DNA of 64,000 bases from Vibrio maritimus (GTDB taxonomy: Bacteria > Pseudomonadota > Gammaproteobacteria > Enterobacterales > Vibrionaceae): contig NZ_CP090438.1 in assembly GCF_021441885.1 (NCBI RefSeq), forward strand, positions 682,001 through 746,000, written 5' to 3'. Below are positions 33,955 to 43,585 of this stretch, piece by piece. A program made the translations under genes and the position numbers. The notes beneath the pieces were generated by a model. It was not told where the DNA came from. It saw only the letters and a program-made list of their open reading frames with translations, and searched no databases. Positions within the stretch are counted from its first letter, which is position 1; each line of letters starts with the position of its first letter.

Positions 33955-35205
33955 ATGCTTAAGCGTGATATGAACATCGCTGATTACGATGCGGAGCTAT
34001 TTGCAGCAATTCAAGAAGAGACACTACGTCAGGAAGAGCACATCGAGCTTATCGCTTCGGAAAACTACACTAGCCCTCGCGTAATGGAAGCGCAAGGCTC
34101 TCAGCTAACCAACAAGTATGCTGAAGGCTACCCAGGTAAGCGCTACTACGGTGGTTGTGAGTATGTTGATAAAGCGGAAGCACTAGCGATTGATCGTGCT
34201 TGTGAGCTATTTGGTTGTGAGTACGCGAACGTTCAGCCGCACTCTGGTTCTCAAGCGAACAGCGCAGTATACATGGCGCTACTTAACCCGGGCGACACAG
34301 TTCTAGGTATGAGTCTAGCGCACGGTGGTCACCTGACTCACGGTTCACCAGTAAACTTCTCTGGTAAGCACTACAACGTGATTCCTTACGGTATCGATGA
34401 AGCTGGCCAAATCAACTACGACGAGATGGAACAGCTTGCTGTTGAGCACAAGCCGAAGATGATCATCGGTGGTTTCTCTGCATACAGCCAAATCGTAGAC
34501 TGGGCTCGCATGCGTGAAATTGCAGACAAGGTTGACGCTTACCTATTCGTTGATATGGCGCACGTAGCGGGTCTTATCGCTGCAGGTGTTTACCCAACGC
34601 CAGTGCCACACGCTCACGTGGTAACAACAACAACGCACAAGACTCTAGCGGGTCCTCGCGGTGGTCTTATCCTGTCTAATGCAGGTGAAGACATGTACAA
34701 GAAACTGAACTCTGCAGTATTCCCTGGTGGTCAGGGTGGTCCTCTAATGCACGTTATCGCTGGTAAAGCAGTGGCGTTCAAAGAAGCGATGGAGCCAGAG
34801 TTCAAAGAGTACCAAGCGCGCGTTGTTAAGAATGCAAAAGCGATGGTTGCACAGTTCCAAGAGCGCGGTTACAAGATCGTCTCTAACGGCACTGAGAACC
34901 ACCTGTTCCTTGTTGACCTAATCGACAAAGACATTACAGGTAAAGAAGCGGATGCAGCACTAGGCGCAGCAAACATCACTGTGAACAAGAACTCAGTACC
35001 AAATGACCCGCGTAGCCCATTCGTAACGTCTGGTATCCGTGTTGGTTCACCTGCGATTACTCGCCGTGGCTTCACTGAAGCGGATGCGACTGAGCTTGCT
35101 AACTGGATGTGTGACGTTCTAGACAACATCAACGATGCATCAGTAATCGAAGCAACGAAAGCGAAAGTACTAGAGATCTGTAAGCGCCTACCTGTTTACG
35201 CGTAA
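33955..35205 (+). CDS. glyA: Serine hydroxymethyltransferase
   Basis: 416-residue PLP enzyme, interconverting serine plus tetrahydrofolate with glycine plus 5,10-methylene-THF. PLP lysine is Lys229 in TTTTHKTLAGPRGG, and the folate/PLP contacts ELIASENYTS (31-40) and PHSGSQAN (95-102) are intact. Length is that of E. coli GlyA (417). Strong codon bias suggests high expression. The ATG has AGGAGA upstream. It is probably PurR-controlled and ends at a bidirectional terminator. Confidence 0.98.
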   Translation: MLKRDMNIADYDAELFAAIQEETLRQEEHIELIASENYTSPRVMEAQGSQLTNKYAEGYPGKRYYGGCEYVDKAEALAIDRACELFGCEYANVQPHSGSQANSAVYMALLNPGDTVLGMSLAHGGHLTHGSPVNFSGKHYNVIPYGIDEAGQINYDEMEQLAVEHKPKMIIGGFSAYSQIVDWARMREIADKVDAYLFVDMAHVAGLIAAGVYPTPVPHAHVVTTTTHKTLAGPRGGLILSNAGEDMYKKLNSAVFPGGQGGPLMHVIAGKAVAFKEAMEPEFKEYQARVVKNAKAMVAQFQERGYKIVSNGTENHLFLVDLIDKDITGKEADAALGAANITVNKNSVPNDPRSPFVTSGIRVGSPAITRRGFTEADATELANWMCDVLDNINDASVIEATKAKVLEICKRLPVYA

Positions 35206-35228
35206 TTCTCTACTGCTGATACGCAATG

Positions 35229-35257
35229 AAAAAAGCGAGCTAAATGCTCGCTTTTTT
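35229..35257. terminator. Bidirectional terminator after glyA
   Basis: Stem AGCGAGC / GCTCGCT with loop TAAAT, flanked by A6 and T6, between convergent glyA and a lipoprotein gene. Confidence 0.92.
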
Positions 35258-35286
35258 AGTGCCTGAAACTTGAAGGTCTCGGGGTA

Positions 35287-35616
35287 TTACTTATTGATGT
35301 TAAGCAAAGTGCCTGATTTGCATCGGAATGAGTAATACTTACGGCTCTCACTAAACTGACCCAAGCCTTCGCCATTACAGTAATCAATGTTGATATCACG
35401 CATGATATCCAATGTCTTCTCGCTGTTAAGGGCGAACTTAGCACCGTCCTTACAAACGATACGAACGCGACCATCGTCGCTGACCGAGTATAGGTTCACT
35501 TCAGTGTTACATAGCTCGAATGACGCTTCTAAATAGTTGTCTTGCTGAGTGTTTTGCGCACAACCTGCGATCACTGTTGCCGCTAGAATCGGCAAGCCAA
35601 TTTTCAATAACTTCAT
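35287..35616 (-). CDS. Hypothetical lipoprotein
   Basis: 109 residues from ATG 35616, chosen for its AAGGATG ribosome-binding site and because a lipoprotein signal follows at once (MKLLKIGLPILAATVIAGC, acceptor Cys19). The upstream extension to 35700 is not needed. The mature part contains four Cys (ELCNTE, RIVCKDG, IDYCNGEG, SFRCKSG), possibly forming two disulfides in the periplasm. I recognise no domain. It has its own promoter region and converges on glyA. Confidence 0.7.
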   Translation of the reverse strand: MKLLKIGLPILAATVIAGCAQNTQQDNYLEASFELCNTEVNLYSVSDDGRVRIVCKDGAKFALNSEKTLDIMRDINIDYCNGEGLGQFSESRKYYSFRCKSGTLLNINK

Positions 35617-35709
35617 GCTACATCCTTGATTGGGTGAAACTTTTTCTTTAAGCCTACCTAAAAATAGCAAAAATGCGAGTATGAGATTGTCATGTTGCAT
35701 ATTTTTCTC

Positions 35710-35746
35710 AAAAAAAACACGGATTGCTTCAACAGCGAACCCGTGT
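35710..35746 (-). terminator. Rho-independent terminator of lipA
   Basis: Stem ACACGG / CCGTGT with a longer loop, followed on the reverse strand by a run of eight T; about 60 bp past the lipA stop. Confidence 0.65.
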
Positions 35747-35807
35747 CTCTTGTTCCGAAAAAGGCAATGTTACTTCAAAGAAGCAATGTTCCTTCAAAAA
35801 GACAAAG

Positions 35808-36773
35808 CTATTTCACTTCTTCGCCTTTTGCTTGCAAGTCTGCATGGTAAGACGAGCGAACAAATGGACCACATGCTGCATGGGTAAAGCCCAGCTCTAA
35901 TGCGATCTCTTTTAGCTCATCAAACTCTGATGGTGGCACGTAACGCTCTACGGGCAAGTGGTGACGACTTGGCGCTAGGTATTGGCCTAGAGTTAGCATG
36001 GTAACGCCGTGAGCGCGAAGATCTTTGAGTACTTCAACGATCTCTTCTTTGGTTTCACCTAGACCCATCATCAAGCCAGACTTGGTCGGTACCTCAGGGT
36101 GCATCTCTTTAAATTTCTGAAGAAGTTGCAGTGACCATTTGTAGTTCGCACCTGGACGCGCTTTGCGATATAGGCGAGGCGCTGTCTCTAGGTTGTGGTT
36201 AAACACGTCTGGCGGGTTATCTTTTAGTGCCTCAAGCGCTACATCCATACGGCCGCGGAAGTCAGGTACCAAGGTCTCGATGCGGATCTCTGGGTTAAGT
36301 GCGCGGATTTCACGGTTACAGTCTGCAAAGTGCTGAGCGCCACCGTCACGGAGGTCGTCACGGTCAACAGAGGTCACCACGACGTATTTAAGCTTCATAT
36401 CTTTGATGGTTTGAGCAAGTTTTTGCGGCTCACCCGCTTCAGGCGCGTTTGGACGGCCATGAGCCACGTCGCAGAAAGGACAACGACGAGTACAGATAGC
36501 ACCAAGAATCATAAAGGTTGCCGTACCGTGGTTAAAACATTCAGCCAGGTTAGGGCATGATGCTTCCTCACATACCGAGTGAAGATCGTTTTTGCGCATT
36601 GCAGACTTGATGTCTTGAATACGCTGGCTGTCCGCTGGCAGCTTGATCTTCATCCATTCAGGTTTACGAAGGATTTCTTTTTGCTCGGTAGGCATGTTCT
36701 TTACGGGAATCAGTGCCATCTTGTCAGCGTCACGGTACTTGACGCCTTTTTCCATTTGGATAGGTTTGCTCAT
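35808..36773 (-). CDS. lipA: Lipoyl synthase
   Basis: 321-residue radical-SAM enzyme that inserts two sulfurs into octanoyl groups on lipoyl domains. The auxiliary cluster ligands are Cys68, Cys73 and Cys79 (CEEASCPNLAEC); the radical-SAM cluster ligands are Cys94, Cys98 and Cys101 (CTRRCPFC). The same numbering holds in E. coli LipA. The C-terminal Ser of the auxiliary cluster is in FVRSSYHA. It follows lipB after 4 bp. Confidence 0.98.
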   Translation of the reverse strand: MSKPIQMEKGVKYRDADKMALIPVKNMPTEQKEILRKPEWMKIKLPADSQRIQDIKSAMRKNDLHSVCEEASCPNLAECFNHGTATFMILGAICTRRCPFCDVAHGRPNAPEAGEPQKLAQTIKDMKLKYVVVTSVDRDDLRDGGAQHFADCNREIRALNPEIRIETLVPDFRGRMDVALEALKDNPPDVFNHNLETAPRLYRKARPGANYKWSLQLLQKFKEMHPEVPTKSGLMMGLGETKEEIVEVLKDLRAHGVTMLTLGQYLAPSRHHLPVERYVPPSEFDELKEIALELGFTHAACGPFVRSSYHADLQAKGEEVK

Positions 36774-36777
36774 CGTC

Positions 36778-37419
36778 TTATGCTTCTTCGCTGAATTCTA
36801 CTTGCTCGTAATCAAGTATTTCTAATAGTGCTTTGATCATTTGGTCTTCGACAGTCGAGACCTCTTTTGGACCACCCAGTTGGCTCACTTGAACCATTTC
36901 CATCCCAGCATAACCACAAGGGTTGATACGAAGGAAAGGGGAGAGATCCATATTTATGTTGAGTGCTAGTCCGTGGAATGAGCACCCTTTACGGATACGC
37001 AGACCGAGCGAACAGACTTTTTTACCATCGACATACACACCAGGGGCATCTGGTCGTGCTGCTGACTCAATATCATACGCGTTAAGTGTCTTGATAACGA
37101 GGTTTTCGATGTGCGTAACCAGCTCGCGAACGCCAAGCTTTTTACGACGTAAGTTGATAAGAAAGTAGGCCACGAGCTGACCAGGACCATGATAGGTTAC
37201 CTGACCACCACGATCGCTTTGAATGACGGGGATATCACCAGTATTGAGTAGGTGCTCTTCTTTACCTGCTTGTCCCTGAGTAAAGACCGGGTTGTGTTCC
37301 ACTAACCACACTTCGTCTCGTGTGTCGTCTGTTCGATTGTCAGTGAAATCATGCATGGCTTTCCAGACAGGTTCATAGTCTTTTCGTCCAAGCTTCCTTA
37401 CAACTAGCTGATTTTCCAC
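36778..37419 (-). CDS. lipB: Octanoyl-[ACP]:protein N-octanoyltransferase
   Basis: 213-residue transferase moving octanoate from ACP to lipoyl domains. The conserved GGQVTYHGPGQLVAY block is present, the catalytic Lys lies in GKKVCSLG, and the catalytic Cys168 lies in NPCGYAGMEM. Length equals E. coli LipB (213). Upstream of lipA in one operon; ybeD is upstream on the same strand but separated by a terminator-like hairpin. Confidence 0.97.
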   Translation of the reverse strand: MENQLVVRKLGRKDYEPVWKAMHDFTDNRTDDTRDEVWLVEHNPVFTQGQAGKEEHLLNTGDIPVIQSDRGGQVTYHGPGQLVAYFLINLRRKKLGVRELVTHIENLVIKTLNAYDIESAARPDAPGVYVDGKKVCSLGLRIRKGCSFHGLALNINMDLSPFLRINPCGYAGMEMVQVSQLGGPKEVSTVEDQMIKALLEILDYEQVEFSEEA

Positions 37420-37541
37420 CAGTCACCTCGCTGCCACTTAATAAAGTATTCGCATTATAAACATGTTGATGGTTTTGAACTACCAATAAATAACGAATTC
37501 TTAACCAATATATGATGCGGACTTTTTATCTTATTGATAAA

Positions 37542-37569
37542 TAAAAAGAAAGCAGCCTAAGCTGCTTTC
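37542..37569 (-). terminator. Rho-independent terminator of ybeD
   Basis: Stem GAAAGCAGC / GCTGCTTTC with a 4-nt loop, followed on the reverse strand by T5; about 25 bp past the ybeD stop. Confidence 0.75.
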
Positions 37570-37594
37570 AAAAAAAATTTAAAGTTTCAAATTT

Positions 37595-37873
37595 TTACAG
37601 AACCATGCGAACGATGTCGATCTCACCAAGTTCTTTATAAAGGGTCTCTACCTGCTCGATTGAGGTTGCTGTGATATTGATAGATACAGCGTGGTAGTTG
37701 CCTTTTGCACTTGGCTTAATGGTTGGGCTGTAGTCCCCTGGCGCGTGGCGTTGGATCACTTCCAACACTTTTTCAGGAAGCTCTGGTTTTGCGTAACCCA
37801 TCACTTTGAAGGTAAAAGAGCAAGGGAACTCTAGTAGGTCTTTGAGTTTTGCATCAGAGTTGATGGTCAACAT
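37595..37873 (-). CDS. ybeD: DUF493 protein YbeD
   Basis: 92-residue protein with an ACT-like fold, about the size of E. coli YbeD (87). Conserved stretches LLEFPCSFTFKVMG, VIQRHAPGDYSPTIKPS and the C-terminus GEIDIVRMVL make the call secure. The start is ATG 37873 with GGAGT upstream; the longer frame to 37897 is not supported. It lies in the conserved lipA-lipB-ybeD-dacA cluster; function is not established, although a link to lipoate regulation has been suggested by context. Confidence 0.93.
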   Translation of the reverse strand: MLTINSDAKLKDLLEFPCSFTFKVMGYAKPELPEKVLEVIQRHAPGDYSPTIKPSAKGNYHAVSINITATSIEQVETLYKELGEIDIVRMVL

Positions 37874-37951
37874 AATAGGGACTCCAAAAAATACCAATTC
37901 TTTATAACGGTGCGAATAGTAATGCCTTACGTGGACGATCTCAAGCCAATG

Positions 37952-37980
37952 AAAAAGTAAAGCCGCTTTAAGCGGCTTTA
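37952..37980 (-). terminator. Rho-independent terminator of dacA
   Basis: Stem AAAGCCGCTT / AAGCGGCTTT, followed on the reverse strand by ACTTTTT. It lies 37 bp past the dacA stop. Confidence 0.75.
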
Positions 37981-38016
37981 CGATGACTCGATTACTTTTG
38001 CGTTAAACACTAGGGC

Positions 38017-39195
38017 TTAGAAAAAGCTCTTGAAAAGTAATACGATGTAATCCCACAAGCGACTGAATAGGCTACCTTCTTGAACATCTTCAAGAGCAAG
38101 CAGTGGGTATTCAGCAACGTCTTCGCCTTCTAGTTGATAGTATAGCTTACCAACTACATCGCCTTTAGATATTGGTGCTTCTAGCTGTTTTTCAAGTACG
38201 AAGCTGGCTTTTAGGTTTTTCGCTTGGCCGCGTGGCAGCGTGACATAGGTGTCCTGATCGACGCCAAGTGCGACTGCGTCTTTGTCACCCATCCACACTT
38301 TCTCTTCAACGAAGGTTTCGTCTGCTTTGTGTGGGTTGACCGTTTCGAAGAAGCGGAAGCCGTAGCTCAGTAGCTTTTTGCTTTCTGATTTACGAGCGTT
38401 TGCGCTCTTAGTACCCATAACTACCGCAACAAGACGCATCTTACCTTCGGTCGCAGAGCTCACTAGGCTGTAACCCGCTTTGCTTGTGTGACCGGTTTTG
38501 ATGCCATCAACGTTCATGCTCTTGTCCCAAAGTAGACCGTTACGGTTGTATTGGGTGATGCCGTTGTAGGTAAATTTCTTCTCAGAGTAGACACGGTACT
38601 CGTCAGGCACATCTTTGATAAGTGCGCGGCCAAGCAAAGCCATGTCATACGGTGTTGAATACAGGTTTGGATTGTCTAGACCGTGTACGTTAGCAAAGTG
38701 TGAGTTGGTCATGCCAATCGACTTCGCCCACGCGTTCATTAGGTCAACGAACGCGTCTTCAGAGCCCGCAATATGCTCCGCCATTGCGACACATGCATCG
38801 TTACCCGATTGAATGATGATACCTTTGTTAAGCTCATCAACGGTGACTTTTGTGCCGACTTCGATGAACATCTTAGATGAATCTGGGAAGTTCTTAGCCC
38901 AAGCATTCTTGCTGATAGTTACTTCATCTTGTGGCGTAATATTACCACGCTTAAGCTCTTGACCGATGACGTAGCTGGTCATCATTTTTGTCAGGCTAGC
39001 TGGATGAAGCTGGGTGTTCATCTCTTTCTCAGCTAGAACTTTACCAGAGTTGTAGTCCATCAAAACAAAGCCTTTGGCTGCGATTTGAGGCGTATCAGGC
39101 ATGACAACAGGTGCCGCAGTAGCAGAAGTGGCTGCCAAAGTTGCGGAAAGAGCAATAGTGGTTACAAATTTCATAGAAGACTTATTCTTATTCAT
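38017..39195 (-). CDS. dacA: D-alanyl-D-alanine carboxypeptidase PBP5
   Basis: 392-residue exported DD-carboxypeptidase that trims stem peptides in peptidoglycan. The signal peptide ends near residue 28 (ATSATAAP). Active-site motifs: SLTK with Ser67 and Lys70, SGN at 130-132 (IIQSGNDA), and KTG in DGIKTGHTS. The C-terminus ends with an amphipathic helix (LFSRLWDYIVLLFKSFF) that anchors it to the inner membrane. An internal ATG at codon 8 is a possible alternative start. Second after rlpA in a shape-gene cluster. Confidence 0.96.
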   Translation of the reverse strand: MNKNKSSMKFVTTIALSATLAATSATAAPVVMPDTPQIAAKGFVLMDYNSGKVLAEKEMNTQLHPASLTKMMTSYVIGQELKRGNITPQDEVTISKNAWAKNFPDSSKMFIEVGTKVTVDELNKGIIIQSGNDACVAMAEHIAGSEDAFVDLMNAWAKSIGMTNSHFANVHGLDNPNLYSTPYDMALLGRALIKDVPDEYRVYSEKKFTYNGITQYNRNGLLWDKSMNVDGIKTGHTSKAGYSLVSSATEGKMRLVAVVMGTKSANARKSESKKLLSYGFRFFETVNPHKADETFVEEKVWMGDKDAVALGVDQDTYVTLPRGQAKNLKASFVLEKQLEAPISKGDVVGKLYYQLEGEDVAEYPLLALEDVQEGSLFSRLWDYIVLLFKSFF

Positions 39196-39294
39196 TTCGA
39201 ATGCGTTTTAGTAATAGTTCGTATAGTAACAGAATGTTTGCTACAAACTAGATAGCTTACACTAAGTAACAACAGTTATTTATGTCAATGATGT

Positions 39295-40095
39295 TTACAG
39301 TTTTTTGACGAAAGCTGAGGGATAACCAATCTTTTGCACCTGTTCTAGCACGTCCTGCGTCTGCTTGTAGTCTTTAAACGGACCTAACATCAAGCGGTAG
39401 TTACTGTTCACAGGGGTTAAGAAGGTCTCGACGGATAGCTTTTCTGCCAACTGCTTTGACAATTCATCGATGCGATCCTTGTGTGGCGATGCCGCCACTT
39501 GGATCGTGTATTCAGGATGTTGGTCGAGTTTATGCTGACTCGACGGTTTTTCGACGATGATAACTTCAATTTCAACGTTTGCCGTGCCAGTTTTAATTAC
39601 GTCGAGTTTGCTCGCTGCGGCATAGCTTAAGTCGATGATGCGTCCATCATGGAAAGGTCCGCGGTCATTAACACGAACAATCGTCTCTTTGCCATTGTCG
39701 AGGTTTTTCACTTTGACGTAGCTCGGCAATGGAAGCGTTTTGTGCGCCGCTGACATGGAGTACATGTCATACACTTCGCCATTTGACGTTAAGTGACCGT
39801 GAAACTTCTTACCGTACCAGGATGCTTGGCCACTCTCTTTGAAACCCTCGGCATCTTTAACAACGGTATAGCTCTTGCCACGTAACGTATAGTTCTTGTT
39901 ACCACCTAAACTGTATGGCTCATACTTTGGCTGAGCTCCTTCAATATGGTCAACCGAAATTGGCGTTGAAGGTGCGACATCATCTTTGATGTCATAACGA
40001 CTGTCCGATGATGAGCATCCCGCAAGAACGGCGACACCTAATGCTAGCCAAAGCCAGTTGAGTTGGTCACGCCATTGAAAATTCCGTTTGTTCAT
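39295..40095 (-). CDS. rlpA: Septal-ring lytic transglycosylase-like lipoprotein RlpA
   Basis: 266-residue outer-membrane lipoprotein. The lipobox VLAGC has acceptor Cys27. A double-psi beta-barrel follows (GQASWYGKKFHGHLTSNGE; then VRVNDRGPFHDGRIIDLSYAAA with the catalytic-type Asp and His). A C-terminal SPOR domain (about residues 190-266) binds denuded septal glycan. Its ATG overlaps the last base of rodA (position 40095), indicating coupling in the mrdA-rodA-rlpA-dacA cluster. Confidence 0.95.
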   Translation of the reverse strand: MNKRNFQWRDQLNWLWLALGVAVLAGCSSSDSRYDIKDDVAPSTPISVDHIEGAQPKYEPYSLGGNKNYTLRGKSYTVVKDAEGFKESGQASWYGKKFHGHLTSNGEVYDMYSMSAAHKTLPLPSYVKVKNLDNGKETIVRVNDRGPFHDGRIIDLSYAAASKLDVIKTGTANVEIEVIIVEKPSSQHKLDQHPEYTIQVAASPHKDRIDELSKQLAEKLSVETFLTPVNSNYRLMLGPFKDYKQTQDVLEQVQKIGYPSAFVKKL

Positions 40096-41216
40096 TAAGT
40101 TGCCTTTGAGAATGCTTTTCTGTGTGTATGTATGGACATTAAGATGCCAAAACCAGCCATCAGAGTCACCATGGAGGTTCCACCGTAACTAATGAGCGGC
40201 AATGGTACACCAACAACCGGTAATATACCGCTCACCATACCAATATTTACAAAAACATAAACGAAGAAGCTCAGTACGATACTGCCAGCCATCATTCGAC
40301 CGAATGCAGTTTGAGCAGAGCTGGCGAGATACAAACCGCGCCCAATAATGAACAGGTAAAGTGCTAAAAGAATCAGAATGCCTACCATTCCCCATTCTTC
40401 AGCAATCACAGCAAAGATAAAGTCGGTATGGCGCTCTGGTAGGAATTCTAACTGAGACTGAGTTCCCTGCATCCAACCTTTACCGGCAATACCACCGGAG
40501 CCAATCGCGATCTTACTTTGGATAATATGATAGCCAGCACCAAGCGGATCAGACTCTGGGTCAAACAGCGTTCTTACACGAACCTTTTGGTATTCGCGCA
40601 TGAGGAAGAACCAAAGCACAGGCACAAAAGCGCCGAGAGCCATAGCAGCACCAAAGATAATCTTCCAGCTGATACCCGCCAAGAAGATAACAAAGATGCC
40701 TGATGCAGCGATCAGGATAGAAGTCCCCAAATCTGGCTGTTTAGCGATCAAAACTGTCGGGACAAACACCATGACCAGGGAAATGATCAAGGTTTGGAAT
40801 GTAATTGGTAGTGAGCGCTTACCTATGTAGCGAGCGACCATGAGTGGTACGGCGAGTTTGAGAAGCTCCGAAGGTTGAAAGCGAACGAACCCTAGGTTTA
40901 GCCAGCGCTGAGCGCCTTTAGAGGCTTCACCGAAAAACAGTACCCCAAATAGAAGTAACACGCCGGCAAAGAACATCAGAGGTGCCAGGCTTTCGTAAGT
41001 CCGTGGTGAAATTTGAGCTAGCACGACCATTACAACCAGTGCCAGCACCATGCGCATCGCCTGTCTGTCCATCATTGCCATACTTTGCCCACTGGCACTG
41101 TACATGACGACTAAGCCAAATCCCATAAGGGCTAAAACGCCAAGCACAAGGGGGAGGTCGATGTGAAAGCGCTCAAACATCACTCGGCTTTGACCGGTGG
41201 AAGGATCAAATCTCAT
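40095..41216 (-). CDS. rodA: Peptidoglycan glycosyltransferase RodA (SEDS family)
   Basis: 373-residue polytopic inner-membrane glycosyltransferase of the elongasome, about the size of E. coli RodA (370). SEDS hallmarks include RWLNLGFVRFQPSELLKLA, KQPDLGTS, and ERHTDFIFAVIAEEWG. It works with PBP2, encoded directly upstream with a 4-bp overlap (41213-41216). Confidence 0.97.
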   Translation of the reverse strand: MRFDPSTGQSRVMFERFHIDLPLVLGVLALMGFGLVVMYSASGQSMAMMDRQAMRMVLALVVMVVLAQISPRTYESLAPLMFFAGVLLLFGVLFFGEASKGAQRWLNLGFVRFQPSELLKLAVPLMVARYIGKRSLPITFQTLIISLVMVFVPTVLIAKQPDLGTSILIAASGIFVIFLAGISWKIIFGAAMALGAFVPVLWFFLMREYQKVRVRTLFDPESDPLGAGYHIIQSKIAIGSGGIAGKGWMQGTQSQLEFLPERHTDFIFAVIAEEWGMVGILILLALYLFIIGRGLYLASSAQTAFGRMMAGSIVLSFFVYVFVNIGMVSGILPVVGVPLPLISYGGTSMVTLMAGFGILMSIHTHRKAFSKAT

Positions 41217-43099
41217 TCTTCTTCACTCTCTTCCTTTTCTGCCAGTGCCAAATCGAACAGTTGTCGAGCTACTGGCGCACCGTTGCTCGAACCACCACCG
41301 GCGTTCTCGAGAACGACGGTGACCACGACCTCAGGGTTTTCAAACGGGGCGAAGCCGGTAAATAATGCGTGGTCTTTTAAGTGTTCAGCGAGCTCTTCGG
41401 CATTATATTCTTCGTCTTCGGCCAAGCTAAATACCTGCGCCGTACCCGATTTACCACCGCTTTGATAAGGCATATTGGCGAAAGCGCGTCGAGCCGTGCC
41501 TTTCACACCGTGGTTTACGCGGCGCATGCCCTCTAGTGCAATATCCCAATAGCGCTCTTGCACACCCGAAATAGGCGGTCTAGAGTCAACTTCACTCAAT
41601 GTTTGATGATCAAAGCTGTCGCCATTTTCTATGGTTGCGCGCAGCAGGTGAGGTGAGAGCACTTCACCGCGATTCACGAGCACAGATGTTGCCTTCGCTA
41701 TCTGCATTGGCGTTGCAGTCCAGTAGCCTTGCCCGATACCAACAGGGATTGTGTCACCTTGATACCATGGGGTGCGGTGTCTTGCCATTTTCCACTCACG
41801 TGTTGGCATGTTGGCTTTGCTCTCTTCATAGATATCAATACCCGTGTAGTCACCGAAGCCGAACATCATCATCCACTTGGATAGGCGATCAATACCCATA
41901 TCGTAAGCAATTTGATAATAGAAGGTATCAACCGACTCCTCGATCGCTTTTAGAATATCGACCTTACCATGTCCCCAACGCAGCCAGTCACGGAATGGGC
42001 GCGTTTTAGAGTTTGGAATTCGCCAGTAGCCGGGGTCATTACGCGTCGTTTTAGTGGTAATCACACCTTCTTGAAGTGCACCAACAGCAATAAATGGTTT
42101 AACGGTTGAGGCTGGTGGATAGATACCTAACGTCGCACGGTTCACCAGTGGACGGTTTTTGTCTTCCAGCAATGCGCGATAACCTTTACCCGAGATACCG
42201 TTTACAAAAGCGTTCGGGTCATAACTTGGACTGGATACCATCGCCAGTACACCGTTATCACTCGGATCAAGAATGATAGCCGATCCACGTCGACCATCGA
42301 GCAGTTTGTGTACCTTTAACTGGAGTACGATATCAAGGTTAAGGACAATATCTTTCCCCGGAACGGGCGGCACAAACTTAAGCGTGCGAAGCACTCGACC
42401 ACGGCTGTTTACCTCAACCTCTTGATAGCCTGCCGTGCCATGTAAAATATCCTCATAGTAGCGCTCGATACCCAATTTACCGATATCACGAGTCGCCTGA
42501 TAGTTGGCATCTTTTTCTTCGCGGATGAGGCGTCGCATGTCTCGGTCATTAATTCGAGACACATAACCAATCACGTGAGTGAGGACATCGCCATACGGAT
42601 AAAAACGTTTTAGATTGGCCGCAATCTCTACACCAGGGAATTTGTGCTGATGTACAGAAAAAATGGCGACTTGATCTTCCGTCAATTGCGTCAGTATCGG
42701 AATAGATTTAAAGCGGCGAGTTCGCTTGCGGTCTCGGTTGAAGGCTTCTTCACGCTCAGGCGAAATATCCAGATACTGTCGCAGCGCTTGGATGGTGGCA
42801 TCCATGTCTTTGACTTTCTCTGGGGTGATTTCTAAGTTAAAAACCGGACGATTTTCTGCAAGCAAGATACCGTTTCGGTCATAGATGAGTCCACGGTTTG
42901 GTGCGATAGGCACGACTTTTATGCGGTTGTCGTTGGAGCGGGTTTTATAGTCTTGATACTGGTTGACTTGGATGTTGTAGAGGTTAGCGACGAGCACTAA
43001 CACCATAGCAACGATAGCAACAAAAGCCACAATGGCGCGACTTTTGAAAAGTCGCGCTTCGGCCTGATGATCCCGTATCTGGCTGCGTTTACGTTTCAT
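41213..43099 (-). CDS. mrdA: Penicillin-binding protein 2 (peptidoglycan transpeptidase)
   Basis: 628-residue class B PBP of the elongasome, slightly shorter than E. coli PBP2 (633). One N-terminal membrane helix (about residues 21-41), a pedestal/dimerization region, then the transpeptidase domain: active Ser331 and Lys334 (ASTVKP), SVD in EESVDTFYYQ, and KSGTAQVF. It overlaps rodA by 4 bp and follows rlmH after 11 bp, the conserved rsfS-rlmH-mrdA-rodA-rlpA order. Confidence 0.97.
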   Translation of the reverse strand: MKRKRSQIRDHQAEARLFKSRAIVAFVAIVAMVLVLVANLYNIQVNQYQDYKTRSNDNRIKVVPIAPNRGLIYDRNGILLAENRPVFNLEITPEKVKDMDATIQALRQYLDISPEREEAFNRDRKRTRRFKSIPILTQLTEDQVAIFSVHQHKFPGVEIAANLKRFYPYGDVLTHVIGYVSRINDRDMRRLIREEKDANYQATRDIGKLGIERYYEDILHGTAGYQEVEVNSRGRVLRTLKFVPPVPGKDIVLNLDIVLQLKVHKLLDGRRGSAIILDPSDNGVLAMVSSPSYDPNAFVNGISGKGYRALLEDKNRPLVNRATLGIYPPASTVKPFIAVGALQEGVITTKTTRNDPGYWRIPNSKTRPFRDWLRWGHGKVDILKAIEESVDTFYYQIAYDMGIDRLSKWMMMFGFGDYTGIDIYEESKANMPTREWKMARHRTPWYQGDTIPVGIGQGYWTATPMQIAKATSVLVNRGEVLSPHLLRATIENGDSFDHQTLSEVDSRPPISGVQERYWDIALEGMRRVNHGVKGTARRAFANMPYQSGGKSGTAQVFSLAEDEEYNAEELAEHLKDHALFTGFAPFENPEVVVTVVLENAGGGSSNGAPVARQLFDLALAEKEESEEE

Positions 43100-43110
43100 C
43101 GCTCGCTAAA

Positions 43111-43581
43111 TTACTCTCTGTGATACGGATGGTTAGCGGTAATCGACCAAGCTCGGTATAAGCTTTCTGCCATTACAATGCGCACAAGCGGGTGAGGCAG
43201 TGTCAGTGCAGACAAAGACCAGCTTTGGTCTGCAGCGGCCTTACATGCTGGTGCTAGCCCCTCAGGGCCTCCAATTAAGATCGACACATCTCGACCGTCG
43301 AGCTTCCAACTCTCAAGCTGCTCAGCAAGCTGGGGTGTATCCCATTTCTTACCTGGGATATCCAACGTGACAATGCGGTTTCCTTTTGGAACCGCGGCAA
43401 GCATCGCTTCGCCTTCTTTTTGAAGGATACGTGCGATATCCGCATTTTTGCCACGCTTACCTGCTGTTATTTCGATGAGCTCAAGTGGCATGTCGTGCGG
43501 GAAGCGTCGGCGATACTCTTGAAAGCCTTCCTCAACCCATTTGGGCATTTTGGTACCGACTGCGATCAGTTGTAGTTTCAA
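43111..43581 (-). CDS. rlmH: 23S rRNA pseudouridine-1915 N3-methyltransferase
   Basis: 156-residue SPOUT methyltransferase (E. coli RlmH 155) that methylates pseudouridine 1915 in assembled 70S ribosomes. The knot and SAM site are in LIGGPEGLAP and the C-terminal LTLPHPLVRIVMAESLYRAW, ending in NHPYHRE as in the family. It sits between rsfS (4 bp) and mrdA. Confidence 0.98.
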   Translation of the reverse strand: MKLQLIAVGTKMPKWVEEGFQEYRRRFPHDMPLELIEITAGKRGKNADIARILQKEGEAMLAAVPKGNRIVTLDIPGKKWDTPQLAEQLESWKLDGRDVSILIGGPEGLAPACKAAADQSWSLSALTLPHPLVRIVMAESLYRAWSITANHPYHRE

Positions 43582-43585
43582 ACCA

